The notes under the pieces: generated by a model | What the model was told of the DNA's origin: nothing | Seen by the model: only the letters and a program-made list of their open reading frames with translations | Databases searched by the model: none | Shown: positions 9,236 to 17,967 of the stretch, piece by piece | How the letters are laid out: every line of letters starts with the position of its first letter | Position numbering within the stretch: position 1 is the stretch's first letter | Assembly: GCA_002839155.1 (NCBI GenBank) | Contig: PGXM01000010.1 | Span: forward strand, 1 to 64,000 | Reading direction: 5' to 3' | Length of the DNA: 64,000 bases | From: Tenericutes bacterium HGW-Tenericutes-1 | GTDB taxonomy: Bacteria; Bacillota_I; Bacilli_A; Izemoplasmatales; Hujiaoplasmataceae | Made by a program: the position numbers and the translations under genes

Positions 9236-11587
9236 TTATTCACGCTCCTCTGATTCGTCGTCATCTGAAAGAATAAAACGGTTTTTCATAAAACATATAG
9301 CTGAATGCGGACAGTACTTACAAGCGGGTGAATCATCAAAATCATCTTTTCCCGCTAAAGGAGTAATTGAAAAATCACCTTTATTGATGGTATCGATAGC
9401 TTTTTCAATCAAAATATCGATATAATCAATCATCGATTCAAGCGTAGATTCATCAACGAGTTTATCACTTTTGCCAAAAGATCCGTCCTTCGTCAATTTC
9501 ATACCTGTAATCGTTATCGAAGGTGAAAAAGCCGTAACGAGACGGGGATTGTTTAAGGCGACACCATTCATTTTCAATGCTTGTTTGATTTCATCGTTGG
9601 CTTCGGTCTTATTTAAACGTTTCAAATTAACGCCTTGATAAAAGAAACCAAACGGGTTAAATTTGGGAGTTTGATGGTTTTTCTTCAGTAAATTCAAGTA
9701 AAATATCGGTTGAATATTAATCCCTTGATCAAATTGATCGAAATTAAATTTTTTTATCCCCGTTTTATAATCGATGACACTAAAATAGGTTTTATCGTTA
9801 TCGTTTAGAATTCTGACTCTGTCAATTTTTCCTTTCATCGAAAAATTTGGATGATTTTTAATTTTACCATCCAGTCCTAATTCAAAACCATAATCTTGAA
9901 AAGTAGAATTGATTTCTTGTGCTTTAAGATAGTCAATGACCGTTTCGATCCGGTTGACAAATAAATCAAGATGAATTTTCATTGAATCGGATAATGAAAC
10001 TTGAAGTTTGTTCAAATACTCTTCTTTCAGTTCATTGATTGACTGTGTTGACTGAAATGCTTTAGATAAGATATGATGGGCCAAATTACCATATAAGATG
10101 CTATCCTTGGGTTCTTCTTTCAAAATTTGAAGGAGAAAATCAAGTAAGAAGCGGAAATGACAAGCGTTAAATCTTTCGAGGTTTGTCGGAGAAAATGTAA
10201 ATCCTTGTTTTAATAGTTGGTTTACTGTGTTATTAGATATTCCTTTAAACTTGGGATCATAACGTCGATATTTTTGATAAAACGTCGAATGTAAATCAGA
10301 ATAATCCGCTGAGAGTTGATTGAATTGATTGAAAGCATAAGTCTTTTTGGCGTAGTCTAATAAATCATAGGATTCAGAACCACTAATGCACTTTTTATCA
10401 GCCTTATGGGCGTGGATTCTTAACATTTTTTCAGAAAATAAATCACTTCTTCGCATCTCTTTGCCTTTATTCTTTTCAGGCATCAAAAAAGTGACATCTT
10501 TGAGTGCTAAAACACGGGCTTTTAAGTCGTTAATAATCAGTTTGTTTTCTTCTATTGATGTTCTTAAGTTAAGACTGGTTTTTTCATCATCAGATAAATA
10601 GTCGTCATCTTTTTTTAAACTTGGAAATAACGAATCTGTATAATTTAAGACGATATAATGATCATTAGGATGAACAAAAGCATCGTTAATTGATACAATT
10701 TCAACGATGTTTGTTTTTTTGATAGGTGGAAGTGTTGCTTGCTCGATTTCAAATCGTAATAAATCATGATTATTTTCGAGGACTTCAAGCGAATGCTTGT
10801 TGATAATATGAATGAAAGCATCATTTACTGCTGTATCGATCATTGGATTTGTTTTGATTTTATTCGCGAGTGCAATTAATGCTTCTTCTAAGGTCATCGT
10901 TTCAAGGGATTTGATGACTTCAATCGCTAATGGATGCGAATCCAGCGGTATATTTTGTCCATCATCCACTGAAAAGCCATACATCTGAGCTTCTTTATGT
11001 AACAGCCAAACATCCTCTTTTGTAGCGTTGACAATCTTTATATGATTGATATCTTTCTGATCCGTTAACAATTGATAAATGATTTCAATAGCAGTATGGA
11101 TTTGAGCGAATTCATCTTCTGAAATGATTAAATCAAGTAATTTATTGGGAATAGCCTTTGGCGTAAAGTAATGAATTTGTCCAGTTTCTAAGACCTTATC
11201 ATACGTTGGATAATAGGCAATCACGATAGGGTGATCTCTTAATAACGAAACGTCATTTTTTGTGATTAAATTCGCCGACACTAAGGCTTTTTTAAACGTT
11301 TGAAGGGTTTGTAATTTAGACGTCGGTAAGACAGTATCTACGGGAATATTTGGCAAGACATTCATCATCCTTGATATCAAATAGTAATTCATGTCATAAT
11401 GCGTTTTTAAGAAGTCAACTGACGCAGATTCAATGATATCAAAATAATCTTCGAGATTGATAAAACGGCAAGGCATTAAAATCTTTTGTTCTTCGACATA
11501 ACGCAGAAAAACCATTTCTAGTTTTTTTGGGAGCGCTAGAAACGGAGGTTTTTCAAATGTTTGAAGATACGATATCAGTTCATGCAT
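9236..11587 (-). CDS. addB: AddB/RexB-like nuclease subunit, short (783 aa)
   Basis: Directly upstream of addA; PD-(D/E)XK region 'GKIDRVRILNDNDKTYFSVIDYKTG'; Fe-S cysteines 'ERFNACHFRFLLDF' and 'ACKYCPHSAIC'. Confidence 0.8.
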   Translation of the reverse strand: MHELISYLQTFEKPPFLALPKKLEMVFLRYVEEQKILMPCRFINLEDYFDIIESASVDFLKTHYDMNYYLISRMMNVLPNIPVDTVLPTSKLQTLQTFKKALVSANLITKNDVSLLRDHPIVIAYYPTYDKVLETGQIHYFTPKAIPNKLLDLIISEDEFAQIHTAIEIIYQLLTDQKDINHIKIVNATKEDVWLLHKEAQMYGFSVDDGQNIPLDSHPLAIEVIKSLETMTLEEALIALANKIKTNPMIDTAVNDAFIHIINKHSLEVLENNHDLLRFEIEQATLPPIKKTNIVEIVSINDAFVHPNDHYIVLNYTDSLFPSLKKDDDYLSDDEKTSLNLRTSIEENKLIINDLKARVLALKDVTFLMPEKNKGKEMRRSDLFSEKMLRIHAHKADKKCISGSESYDLLDYAKKTYAFNQFNQLSADYSDLHSTFYQKYRRYDPKFKGISNNTVNQLLKQGFTFSPTNLERFNACHFRFLLDFLLQILKEEPKDSILYGNLAHHILSKAFQSTQSINELKEEYLNKLQVSLSDSMKIHLDLFVNRIETVIDYLKAQEINSTFQDYGFELGLDGKIKNHPNFSMKGKIDRVRILNDNDKTYFSVIDYKTGIKKFNFDQFDQGINIQPIFYLNLLKKNHQTPKFNPFGFFYQGVNLKRLNKTEANDEIKQALKMNGVALNNPRLVTAFSPSITITGMKLTKDGSFGKSDKLVDESTLESMIDYIDILIEKAIDTINKGDFSITPLAGKDDFDDSPACKYCPHSAICFMKNRFILSDDDESEERE

Positions 11588-11701
11588 CTTTGCACCTGCT
11601 TTTCATCTATTATAACATGAATAATTCATGATGATAATCGACAATTGAAAAAAGCAGGTGAATATCTAAAAAAAATATCCCCCATGAAAGGGGGATACGT
11701 T

Positions 11702-12121
11702 TTATTCAATCGCAATGTATTTCTTTTGTTTAACGTTTGTTCCTTGTTTTGGAATAAAGAGCGATAAAACCCCTTTATCATAGCCAGCTTTAATATCAGC
11801 TTCTGCGATATCATCGCCCACAAAGAAACTTCTAGCACAACTTGAGTAAACTCTTTCTTGTCTTAAGTAACGGACATCTTTATTTTCTTTGTTTTCTTCT
11901 TTTTTGACTTCGACGGTTAAATAGCCTTTCTCAAGGGAGATCTTGATGTCTTCCTTGCCAAAGCCTGGAACATCGAGTTCTAACTCATAGCCGTTTTCAA
12001 CTTCCTTGATGTCGGTTTTCATGAGGGGAGTAGATCCGGAAATTAAAGGTTTTGAGAAGAAACCATCGAAAAAGTCATCAAAAATTGATAAATCATTGTT
12101 ACGTTTAATTAAACTGTTCAT
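11702..12121 (-). CDS. Small heat shock protein Hsp20
   Basis: Alpha-crystallin domain 'DIKEVENGYELELDVPGFGKEDIKISLEKGYLTVEVKKEE' and 'AGYDKGVLSLFIPK'; CIRCE elements upstream. Confidence 0.93.
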   Translation of the reverse strand: MNSLIKRNNDLSIFDDFFDGFFSKPLISGSTPLMKTDIKEVENGYELELDVPGFGKEDIKISLEKGYLTVEVKKEENKENKDVRYLRQERVYSSCARSFFVGDDIAEADIKAGYDKGVLSLFIPKQGTNVKQKKYIAIE

Positions 12122-12159
12122 AAGAATTCCTCCTATTATAATTATTTTATTTGTCTAGA

Positions 12160-12186
12160 TTAGCACTCATCACTCTCGAGTGCCAA
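12160..12186 (-). promoter_or_regulatory. CIRCE element 1 (HrcA operator) upstream of hsp20
   Basis: TTAGCACTC-ATCACTCTC-GAGTGCCAA, one mismatch from TTAGCACTC-N9-GAGTGCTAA. Confidence 0.9.
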
Positions 12187-12190
12187 CTAT

Positions 12191-12218
12191 ATTATATCAC
12201 ATTCATTAGCACTGTCAA
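12191..12218 (-). promoter_or_regulatory. hsp20 promoter, sigmaA type
   Basis: Minus strand TTGACA-N16-TATAAT; the -35 lies inside the second CIRCE. Confidence 0.8.
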
Positions 12219-12232
12219 GTAATGAGTGCTAA
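12206..12232 (-). promoter_or_regulatory. CIRCE element 2 upstream of hsp20
   Basis: Minus strand TTAGCACTC-ATTACTTGA-CAGTGCTAA. Confidence 0.9.
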
Positions 12233-12243
12233 TATTTTTATAT

Positions 12244-12257
12244 TGAAAACGTTTTCA
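12244..12257. promoter_or_regulatory. cre-like palindrome (CcpA-type operator)
   Basis: TGAAAACGTTTTCA, perfect palindrome fitting the cre consensus TGWAANCGNTNWCA; upstream of the hsp20 promoter. Confidence 0.55.
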
Positions 12258-12265
12258 TCTTTAAT

Positions 12266-12291
12266 CATAAAAAAACCGTCTAAAAGACGGT
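12266..12291 (-). terminator. Rho-independent terminator after cysK
   Basis: 'aaaaaaaccgtctaaaagacggtt': GC stem with T-run on the minus strand. Confidence 0.75.
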
Positions 12292-13232
12292 TAGTTTTGG
12301 GTTGGGTCAGGATATAGTGCAGTAGACAAGTATCTTTCGCCCGTATCCATTAATAATACGACGACAGTTTTACCGTCATAATCATCTCTTAAGGCTACTT
12401 CTACTGCGGCAGAAACGGCAGCGCCTGATGAAATTCCTGATAATATGCCTTCATGCTTTGCGAGTAATCTTGCATATTTAAACGAGTTTTCCGCGTTGAC
12501 TTGCATAACTTCATCGTAAATAGATGTATTCAAAGTATTCGGTATGAAACCAGCCCCAATCCCTTGAATCGGATGCGGTCCTGGTGCTCCTCCGGATAAG
12601 ACTGGAGACAATACCGGTTCAACGGCGATGATTTTCGTTTCTTTATTTTTTTCTTTCAAGTATTTACCAATTCCAGAAATCGATCCACCAGTTCCAACCC
12701 CTGTAACAAACGCATCAATGGTGCCATTCACCGCGTTATATATCTCAGGTCCAGTTGTTAAGTAATGGATTTGTGGATTGGCTGGATTATCAAATTGCGC
12801 TAAAATCACGGAATTAGGGGTTAATTCTTTTAGTTCATTCGCTTTAGCGATAGCCCCCTTCATCCCTTTTGGCCCTTCAGTTAATACAATCTTCGCGCCA
12901 TAAGCTCCCATTAATTTTCGTCTTTCAACGGACATGGTTTCTGGCATGACTAGGATCACTTGATAACCTTTGGCTGCGCCAACTAAAGCAATTCCGATAC
13001 CGGTGTTTCCACTGGTGGGTTCAATAATCACCGATGAAGGCGATAAAATTCCTTTTTTCTCCGCATCTTCAATCATCGCTAAAGCAATGCGATCTTTCAC
13101 GGAATGACCGGGATTAAAGTATTCAACTTTCGCTAAGAGTCTGGCTTTTAGCCCTAAAGCTTGTTTTAAGTTATTGAGTTCAACGAGTGGTGTATTGCCA
13201 ATCAGTTGAGTAATTGATTGATATAATTTCAT
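12291..13232 (-). CDS. cysK: Cysteine synthase A
   Basis: 'IGNTPLVELNNL', PLP Lys in 'NPGHSVKDRIALAMI', 'EPTSGNTGIGIALVGAAKGY'. Confidence 0.95.
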   Translation of the reverse strand: MKLYQSITQLIGNTPLVELNNLKQALGLKARLLAKVEYFNPGHSVKDRIALAMIEDAEKKGILSPSSVIIEPTSGNTGIGIALVGAAKGYQVILVMPETMSVERRKLMGAYGAKIVLTEGPKGMKGAIAKANELKELTPNSVILAQFDNPANPQIHYLTTGPEIYNAVNGTIDAFVTGVGTGGSISGIGKYLKEKNKETKIIAVEPVLSPVLSGGAPGPHPIQGIGAGFIPNTLNTSIYDEVMQVNAENSFKYARLLAKHEGILSGISSGAAVSAAVEVALRDDYDGKTVVVLLMDTGERYLSTALYPDPTQN

Positions 13233-13245
13233 GTTTTCCTCCTGT

Positions 13246-14130
13246 TTAAATGTGATACATTAATTGATTTTTTGTTTCAGTTGATTTCTCTGTCACACGT
13301 TTATTATCGGAAATCGATTCTGTGATAAAAGCATTGGATCCAATGGTGACATTGTTCCCAATCGAGGTGTTTCCTCCTAAAATCGAAGCACCTGCGTAAA
13401 TGGTCACATTATCGCCAATCGTCGGATGTCTTTGAACATTCTTTAAATTTTGTCCGCCTTTAGTGGTTAACGCACCTAAAGTAACGCCTTGATAAATTTT
13501 GACATGATTGCCTATCTTCGCAGTTTCACCAATGACAACACCAGTTCCGTGGTCAATCATGAAATATTGACCGATGGTTGCGCCAGGGTTAATATCAATG
13601 CCAGTTTCTCGATGTGCAAATTCAGTCATCATTCTGGGTAGTAACGGAATATTCATCTCGTAAAGTACATGAGCCATTCGGTAGATGCCAATCGCATAAA
13701 ATCCGGGATAAGAAACGATAATTTGATCATGGTTGTAAGCCGCTGGGTCACCGGTAAAATGTGCTTCTAAATCAGTTTTCAACGTTTCACGCAGTAGCGG
13801 AATGGCTTCTAGATAAAGTTTCGTGTAGATATCAGCTTGTTTTTTATTTTCTTCCACACCTTTACCGTCGGTTATATATAACAAACCATAAGCGATCTGT
13901 TTGGATAAAGTTTTATATAAGATTTGAATTTGTCTTTTTGTTTGCCCTTTTGAACCGGTCTCTTTGGTAATGTACTTGCCAAAATAACCAGGAAAAATCA
14001 ATTCTTTGGTCAAAGAGATGATTTTCTTGATTTCACGGTTGGAGGGCAGTCTACAAGAGCAATGATCTTTGTTGATGGGGTGTAAGTGTTGATCATCATA
14101 AATGAGATCGACATACTTCGTTAGTTTCAT
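13246..14130 (-). CDS. cysE: Serine O-acetyltransferase
   Basis: Left-handed beta-helix hexapeptides 'HRETGIDINPGATIGQYFMIDHGTGVVIGETAKIGNHVKIYQGVTLGAL'; adjacent to cysK. Confidence 0.88.
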   Translation of the reverse strand: MKLTKYVDLIYDDQHLHPINKDHCSCRLPSNREIKKIISLTKELIFPGYFGKYITKETGSKGQTKRQIQILYKTLSKQIAYGLLYITDGKGVEENKKQADIYTKLYLEAIPLLRETLKTDLEAHFTGDPAAYNHDQIIVSYPGFYAIGIYRMAHVLYEMNIPLLPRMMTEFAHRETGIDINPGATIGQYFMIDHGTGVVIGETAKIGNHVKIYQGVTLGALTTKGGQNLKNVQRHPTIGDNVTIYAGASILGGNTSIGNNVTIGSNAFITESISDNKRVTEKSTETKNQLMYHI

Positions 14131-14254
14131 CGCTATGACCTTCTTTCTAAGATAATTATAACATCATGCGATTAAAACATCATTTCAGACGATTATAAAA
14201 ACGCTTTTATTAAATAAAAAAGCCAATTCATCATCGAATTGGCAAGTGTCTATC

Positions 14255-15469
14255 TTAGAAATTAAATTTAATGACTTCTGGGAACCATATGAGCATAATC
14301 GCAATCGCAACCATGATAACGCCCCCGACGACTTGAGATACTTTTCCGTATTTGTTCGAAATGCCAGTCACTTTTAAAGTTACCATCGCAATTGCAAAGA
14401 CAATTAAATCATCTAACAAAAAGAAAAATACATAGAGTCCAATATATAAATAGGTTGTTCCAATTGATAAGTTGTTATAAGCAAGAATTTGTGTGAATAA
14501 GAACGGTAGTCCGGCTGAGCAGGCAAGTTCAACGAAATTAACGCTGATGGCTAAGACAACAATACCTACAAGTGCTAACCAGAAATTTTGTTCTAAAACG
14601 ATTTTTTTCACTTTGTCGATGATTTTGCGTTTTTGTTTCGCATCGGTGACTTCACAACCGATATCCTTCTGTTTTAAACTCTTGAAGAATTTATAAAGGT
14701 TATATCCCCCGAATATAAACGCAACGATTCCAATTAATATTCTGATCCAGTTAACCGCAACGATTGAAATAGCGACATTGAGCCAAGCAGCCATGATTAA
14801 ATAGTACATGAGCGCTGAAGTGAATAAGAAGACGGTTCCTAAAATCCACATCCGTTTCCGGTTTTTACTATTTAAAAACATGGTAATCAAAAAGATTAAT
14901 ACCCACATAGCGCAAGGATTGAATCCATCGACCGTTCCTAAAACAATCGCAGCGACAAATAACGATAGTTCATCAACGTGAACTTCACCGATGAGTGGTA
15001 ACGTTAAGATAGAAGGTGTTAATGTATCTATGTCACTGGCATTCACGGTTTCGCCATCAATCACTTTTTTGGTAACGTCGACGTAGTTTTTATATAAATA
15101 TCGTGAAATTAAGGTTTGAATATCGGTTTCTACTTGGGAGTTATACCCTGCGAGATAAACCCCACCAATAACAGTAAAAGGAGTTGAGATTAAAGCGTCG
15201 TTTTCAATTCCAAATGCCGTTTTAACCGCGACATATAAATCATAATTGTCTTGACTCGTCGTTATCTCATAACGCTCAATTTGAATCTGCGTTCCGTATT
15301 GAACTTCTACTTCATTTAAATACTGGGAAAGCATATAACAATTTGTACAAATTTCATCGTAAAAATAATAAATAGTTACGGGAGTAGCGGCTTTGACTTG
15401 CTTAAAACTTTGAGGGAGTAAATAAGCAGTTATTAAAAACAAAACAAATAGTTTTTTAATCAATTTCAT
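14255..15469 (-). CDS. Thioredoxin-like domain fused to CcdA/DsbD-type transmembrane thiol-redox protein
   Basis: Signal/TM N-terminus, extracytoplasmic 'YYFYDEICTNCYMLSQYL', then CcdA-like TM domain with 'FNPCAMWVLIFLI' and 'VELACSAGLPFLFTQIL'. Confidence 0.75.
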   Translation of the reverse strand: MKLIKKLFVLFLITAYLLPQSFKQVKAATPVTIYYFYDEICTNCYMLSQYLNEVEVQYGTQIQIERYEITTSQDNYDLYVAVKTAFGIENDALISTPFTVIGGVYLAGYNSQVETDIQTLISRYLYKNYVDVTKKVIDGETVNASDIDTLTPSILTLPLIGEVHVDELSLFVAAIVLGTVDGFNPCAMWVLIFLITMFLNSKNRKRMWILGTVFLFTSALMYYLIMAAWLNVAISIVAVNWIRILIGIVAFIFGGYNLYKFFKSLKQKDIGCEVTDAKQKRKIIDKVKKIVLEQNFWLALVGIVVLAISVNFVELACSAGLPFLFTQILAYNNLSIGTTYLYIGLYVFFFLLDDLIVFAIAMVTLKVTGISNKYGKVSQVVGGVIMVAIAIMLIWFPEVIKFNF

Positions 15470-15732
15470 TATAAATACAAACCCTCCAGTAATTTTGTCA
15501 GTTCTTTCTTAGATTTTTCACCGATAATTCGCAATATTTCTTCATTGTCTTTCATAAAAATGACGACCGGTAAAATAGAACCGATTTTATAAGGCGCAAT
15601 CAAATCGGTATCATCGTCAAAATCATACTCAATTTTAGTGATGTTATAGTGTTTTAGTAATTCATCATATCTGCTTCTCATAATGATACAAGAAGGACAC
15701 CATATCGCTGTAATCATTATCACATTCATCAT
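15469..15732 (-). CDS. Thioredoxin-like protein
   Basis: 87 aa, 'ITAIWCPSCIIMRSRYDELL' with CxxC, 'GSILPVVIFM' cis-Pro region. Confidence 0.8.
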   Translation of the reverse strand: MMNVIMITAIWCPSCIIMRSRYDELLKHYNITKIEYDFDDDTDLIAPYKIGSILPVVIFMKDNEEILRIIGEKSKKELTKLLEGLYL

Positions 15733-16838
15733 ATGGCTACCGCCCTGATTAAATCAACGAGTCGTTCGATTTCTTCAACGGTCGTTAAATGCGATAAACT
15801 AATCCGAATGGATGTTCTAGCTTTTGTTTCTGATTTTGTTAAGCGGTAAACAACTTCACTTCTCGAATCATCGCTTGAACATGCTGTTTGGGTTGAAACA
15901 TAGACGTCATTTTCTGCTAGATAGGCTTGCATATCTTTTGCTTGCATCGCCATGACAGAAATATTGGTAATATGCGGAATGCTTCCTAAAGGCGAATTTA
16001 CTGATACGCCAGGAAGATCTTCTAATCCGAAGAGTAATAAGTTATGGTATTTTTGTAACGTGATATAGTTTTTTGGTAGTTCAGACGTTGCAATATCAAT
16101 CGCTTTTTCTAAGGAGAGAATTAACGGTGTTGGTGGTGTGCCACTTCTTAATTTAGACGTGGATTTTCCCCCATGAATTAATGGAATCATTTTGACGTTT
16201 TCACGTCTAAATAATGCACCAATGCCTTTCAATCCATAGATTTTATGCGCAGACATGGAAATCAAGTCCACAAAATCAAGTTTAACCGCTGTTTTCCCAA
16301 TCGCTTGTGTCATATCGCTATGAAACGTCGCATTCGGATATTGATGGACGATTTGACTGATTTCTTCAATGGGTTGAACGATCCCTAATTCAGAGGACAC
16401 ACCGCATATGGAGACTAATATCGTATCTTCTCGCATCAATGATTTTAAATCATCTAAATCAACGAGACCATTATTTAACGTTTTGACGACATCGACTAAA
16501 AATCCTTGTTTTTGTAAGTACCCAAAACAAGCAGATACAGAGGAATGTTCAAAAGGACTCATGATGAGATGTTTGCCTAGGGTTTGGTTTTTATAGGCTA
16601 CCCCTTTGATGGCTAAATTATTCGCTTCTGAAGCACCACTTAAATAGATGACTTCATGATTTGGTAGATGTAAATGGGCTTTTATCCGTTCTGACGTTTT
16701 TTCAATCAGATCACTCGTCTTTTTAGCTTCAGGATAAAGAGAATTAGGATTGTAAAATAATTCTTTCGATGCTTTTACGAATGTTTCTAAGACGGTATCG
16801 TTGACCGGAGTTGTCGCAGAGTAATCGAAATAGATCAT
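15729..16838 (-). CDS. Cysteine desulfurase, NifS/IscS family
   Basis: 'MIYFDYSATTPVNDTVLETF', 'GASEANNLAIKGVA', PLP Lys in 'DLISMSAHKIYGLKGIGALF', 'STQTACSSDDSRSEV'; probable start is the internal Met. Confidence 0.9.
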   Translation of the reverse strand: MIYFDYSATTPVNDTVLETFVKASKELFYNPNSLYPEAKKTSDLIEKTSERIKAHLHLPNHEVIYLSGASEANNLAIKGVAYKNQTLGKHLIMSPFEHSSVSACFGYLQKQGFLVDVVKTLNNGLVDLDDLKSLMREDTILVSICGVSSELGIVQPIEEISQIVHQYPNATFHSDMTQAIGKTAVKLDFVDLISMSAHKIYGLKGIGALFRRENVKMIPLIHGGKSTSKLRSGTPPTPLILSLEKAIDIATSELPKNYITLQKYHNLLLFGLEDLPGVSVNSPLGSIPHITNISVMAMQAKDMQAYLAENDVYVSTQTACSSDDSRSEVVYRLTKSETKARTSIRISLSHLTTVEEIERLVDLIRAVAI

Positions 16839-16904
16839 ATTATCACTTCCATTCCTTAATATCATACCGTATTTTTCAATACAGTTCAAACAATGACACT
16901 TTTT

Positions 16905-17927
16905 TTATGACTTTAAGTACGTAATAACCTCTTCAAGTGATTGAAAAGCTAAGATATCAATATGCTCGGTTTTTAAGATATGGAGAAATGCAATTTCTGC
17001 AACTTTTGCACTTTCTAGTAAGGAAGAAACATCGGATTGATAGTTTGAAAATAGGAAGGGTAAATCCGGATAATAAAGACGATAATGGGATAATTCATTT
17101 TCTAAGGAAGTCGCCGCTAGAAAAGCGGTCGATATATCATCAACTTTCGCTGCATCAATCAGTTTATTCCAAGTTGAAACTCCTTCTTCGTAAAAACCTT
17201 TAAGCGATTCTACATCAAAGGGGTCTTGGTAAGTCCTTTTTAATTCGTCATAATAGTGGTTTAACGTATTGACGAGTGTCATGATTTCATTTGAATTAAC
17301 AGTCTCTTTTAGAAGTAATTCAAGATAATATAACATGGTTTTTGGTTTTAATTCCATTGCTTGAACTTCATCAAAAACTTGTTTGGTGCCATATTTAAAA
17401 TGTTTTCGGTTCAACAATTGCAAATAATGCATCAACGAATAGATCATTTGACCTTGGAGATGAACTTTTCGTTCAATTGACGCAAATTGATGGTCGAAAG
17501 CCATCGCTTTTAAGTCCTTTAAAACAGTTTCAACTTGGTTAAAGTATTTGTTTACCGGTTCTGTTTCATAAAGCGTTTTAAAGCGTTTTTGAAGGGCATC
17601 AAAATGACCTTTTTTTTCATCGGTATCAACATAAATGAGTTGACCTTCCGCAATAATGGAAATTAGTGGAGAATACTCCTCAATAATCTTGTGAACTCTA
17701 TCAATGGGCATACAGAAGAAATCATAGCCAATGCCTTCATAGATGAATTGTTTTTGTAATTCATAAGCTCTTTGAGTTTTTCCAACAAACATCACATCAA
17801 CGTCTGACAATTCATGCATTGTTTTTGTAACATAAGATCCATAAACAATCGCCATACCTACATCACTTGAATAATTGGCTTTGATATTTTCTACGAACGC
17901 TTCAAGCATTTTTTGATGTTTATCCAT
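16905..17927 (-). CDS. Nucleotidyltransferase-domain protein (Pol-beta/KNTase type)
   Basis: 'AIVYGSYVTKTMHELSDVDVMFVG' (GSxx...DxD). Confidence 0.7.
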   Translation of the reverse strand: MDKHQKMLEAFVENIKANYSSDVGMAIVYGSYVTKTMHELSDVDVMFVGKTQRAYELQKQFIYEGIGYDFFCMPIDRVHKIIEEYSPLISIIAEGQLIYVDTDEKKGHFDALQKRFKTLYETEPVNKYFNQVETVLKDLKAMAFDHQFASIERKVHLQGQMIYSLMHYLQLLNRKHFKYGTKQVFDEVQAMELKPKTMLYYLELLLKETVNSNEIMTLVNTLNHYYDELKRTYQDPFDVESLKGFYEEGVSTWNKLIDAAKVDDISTAFLAATSLENELSHYRLYYPDLPFLFSNYQSDVSSLLESAKVAEIAFLHILKTEHIDILAFQSLEEVITYLKS

Positions 17928-17967
17928 AGGTCTCCTTCTTCTATTCTTTTATATAAAATTATGTGAA

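Noticed and set aside
11626-11838. 70-aa ORF overlapping the hsp20 3' end
   Set aside because: Frame-shifted overlap with Hsp20, no recognisable motif
14196-14209. TAAAAACGCTTTTA upstream of cysE as a cre site
   Set aside because: Outer TG/CA of the consensus absent on both sides; may be chance in AT-rich DNA
16905-17927. Aminoglycoside resistance nucleotidyltransferase
   Set aside because: Only the general GSxx...DxD nucleotidyltransferase signature is visible; substrate cannot be assigned
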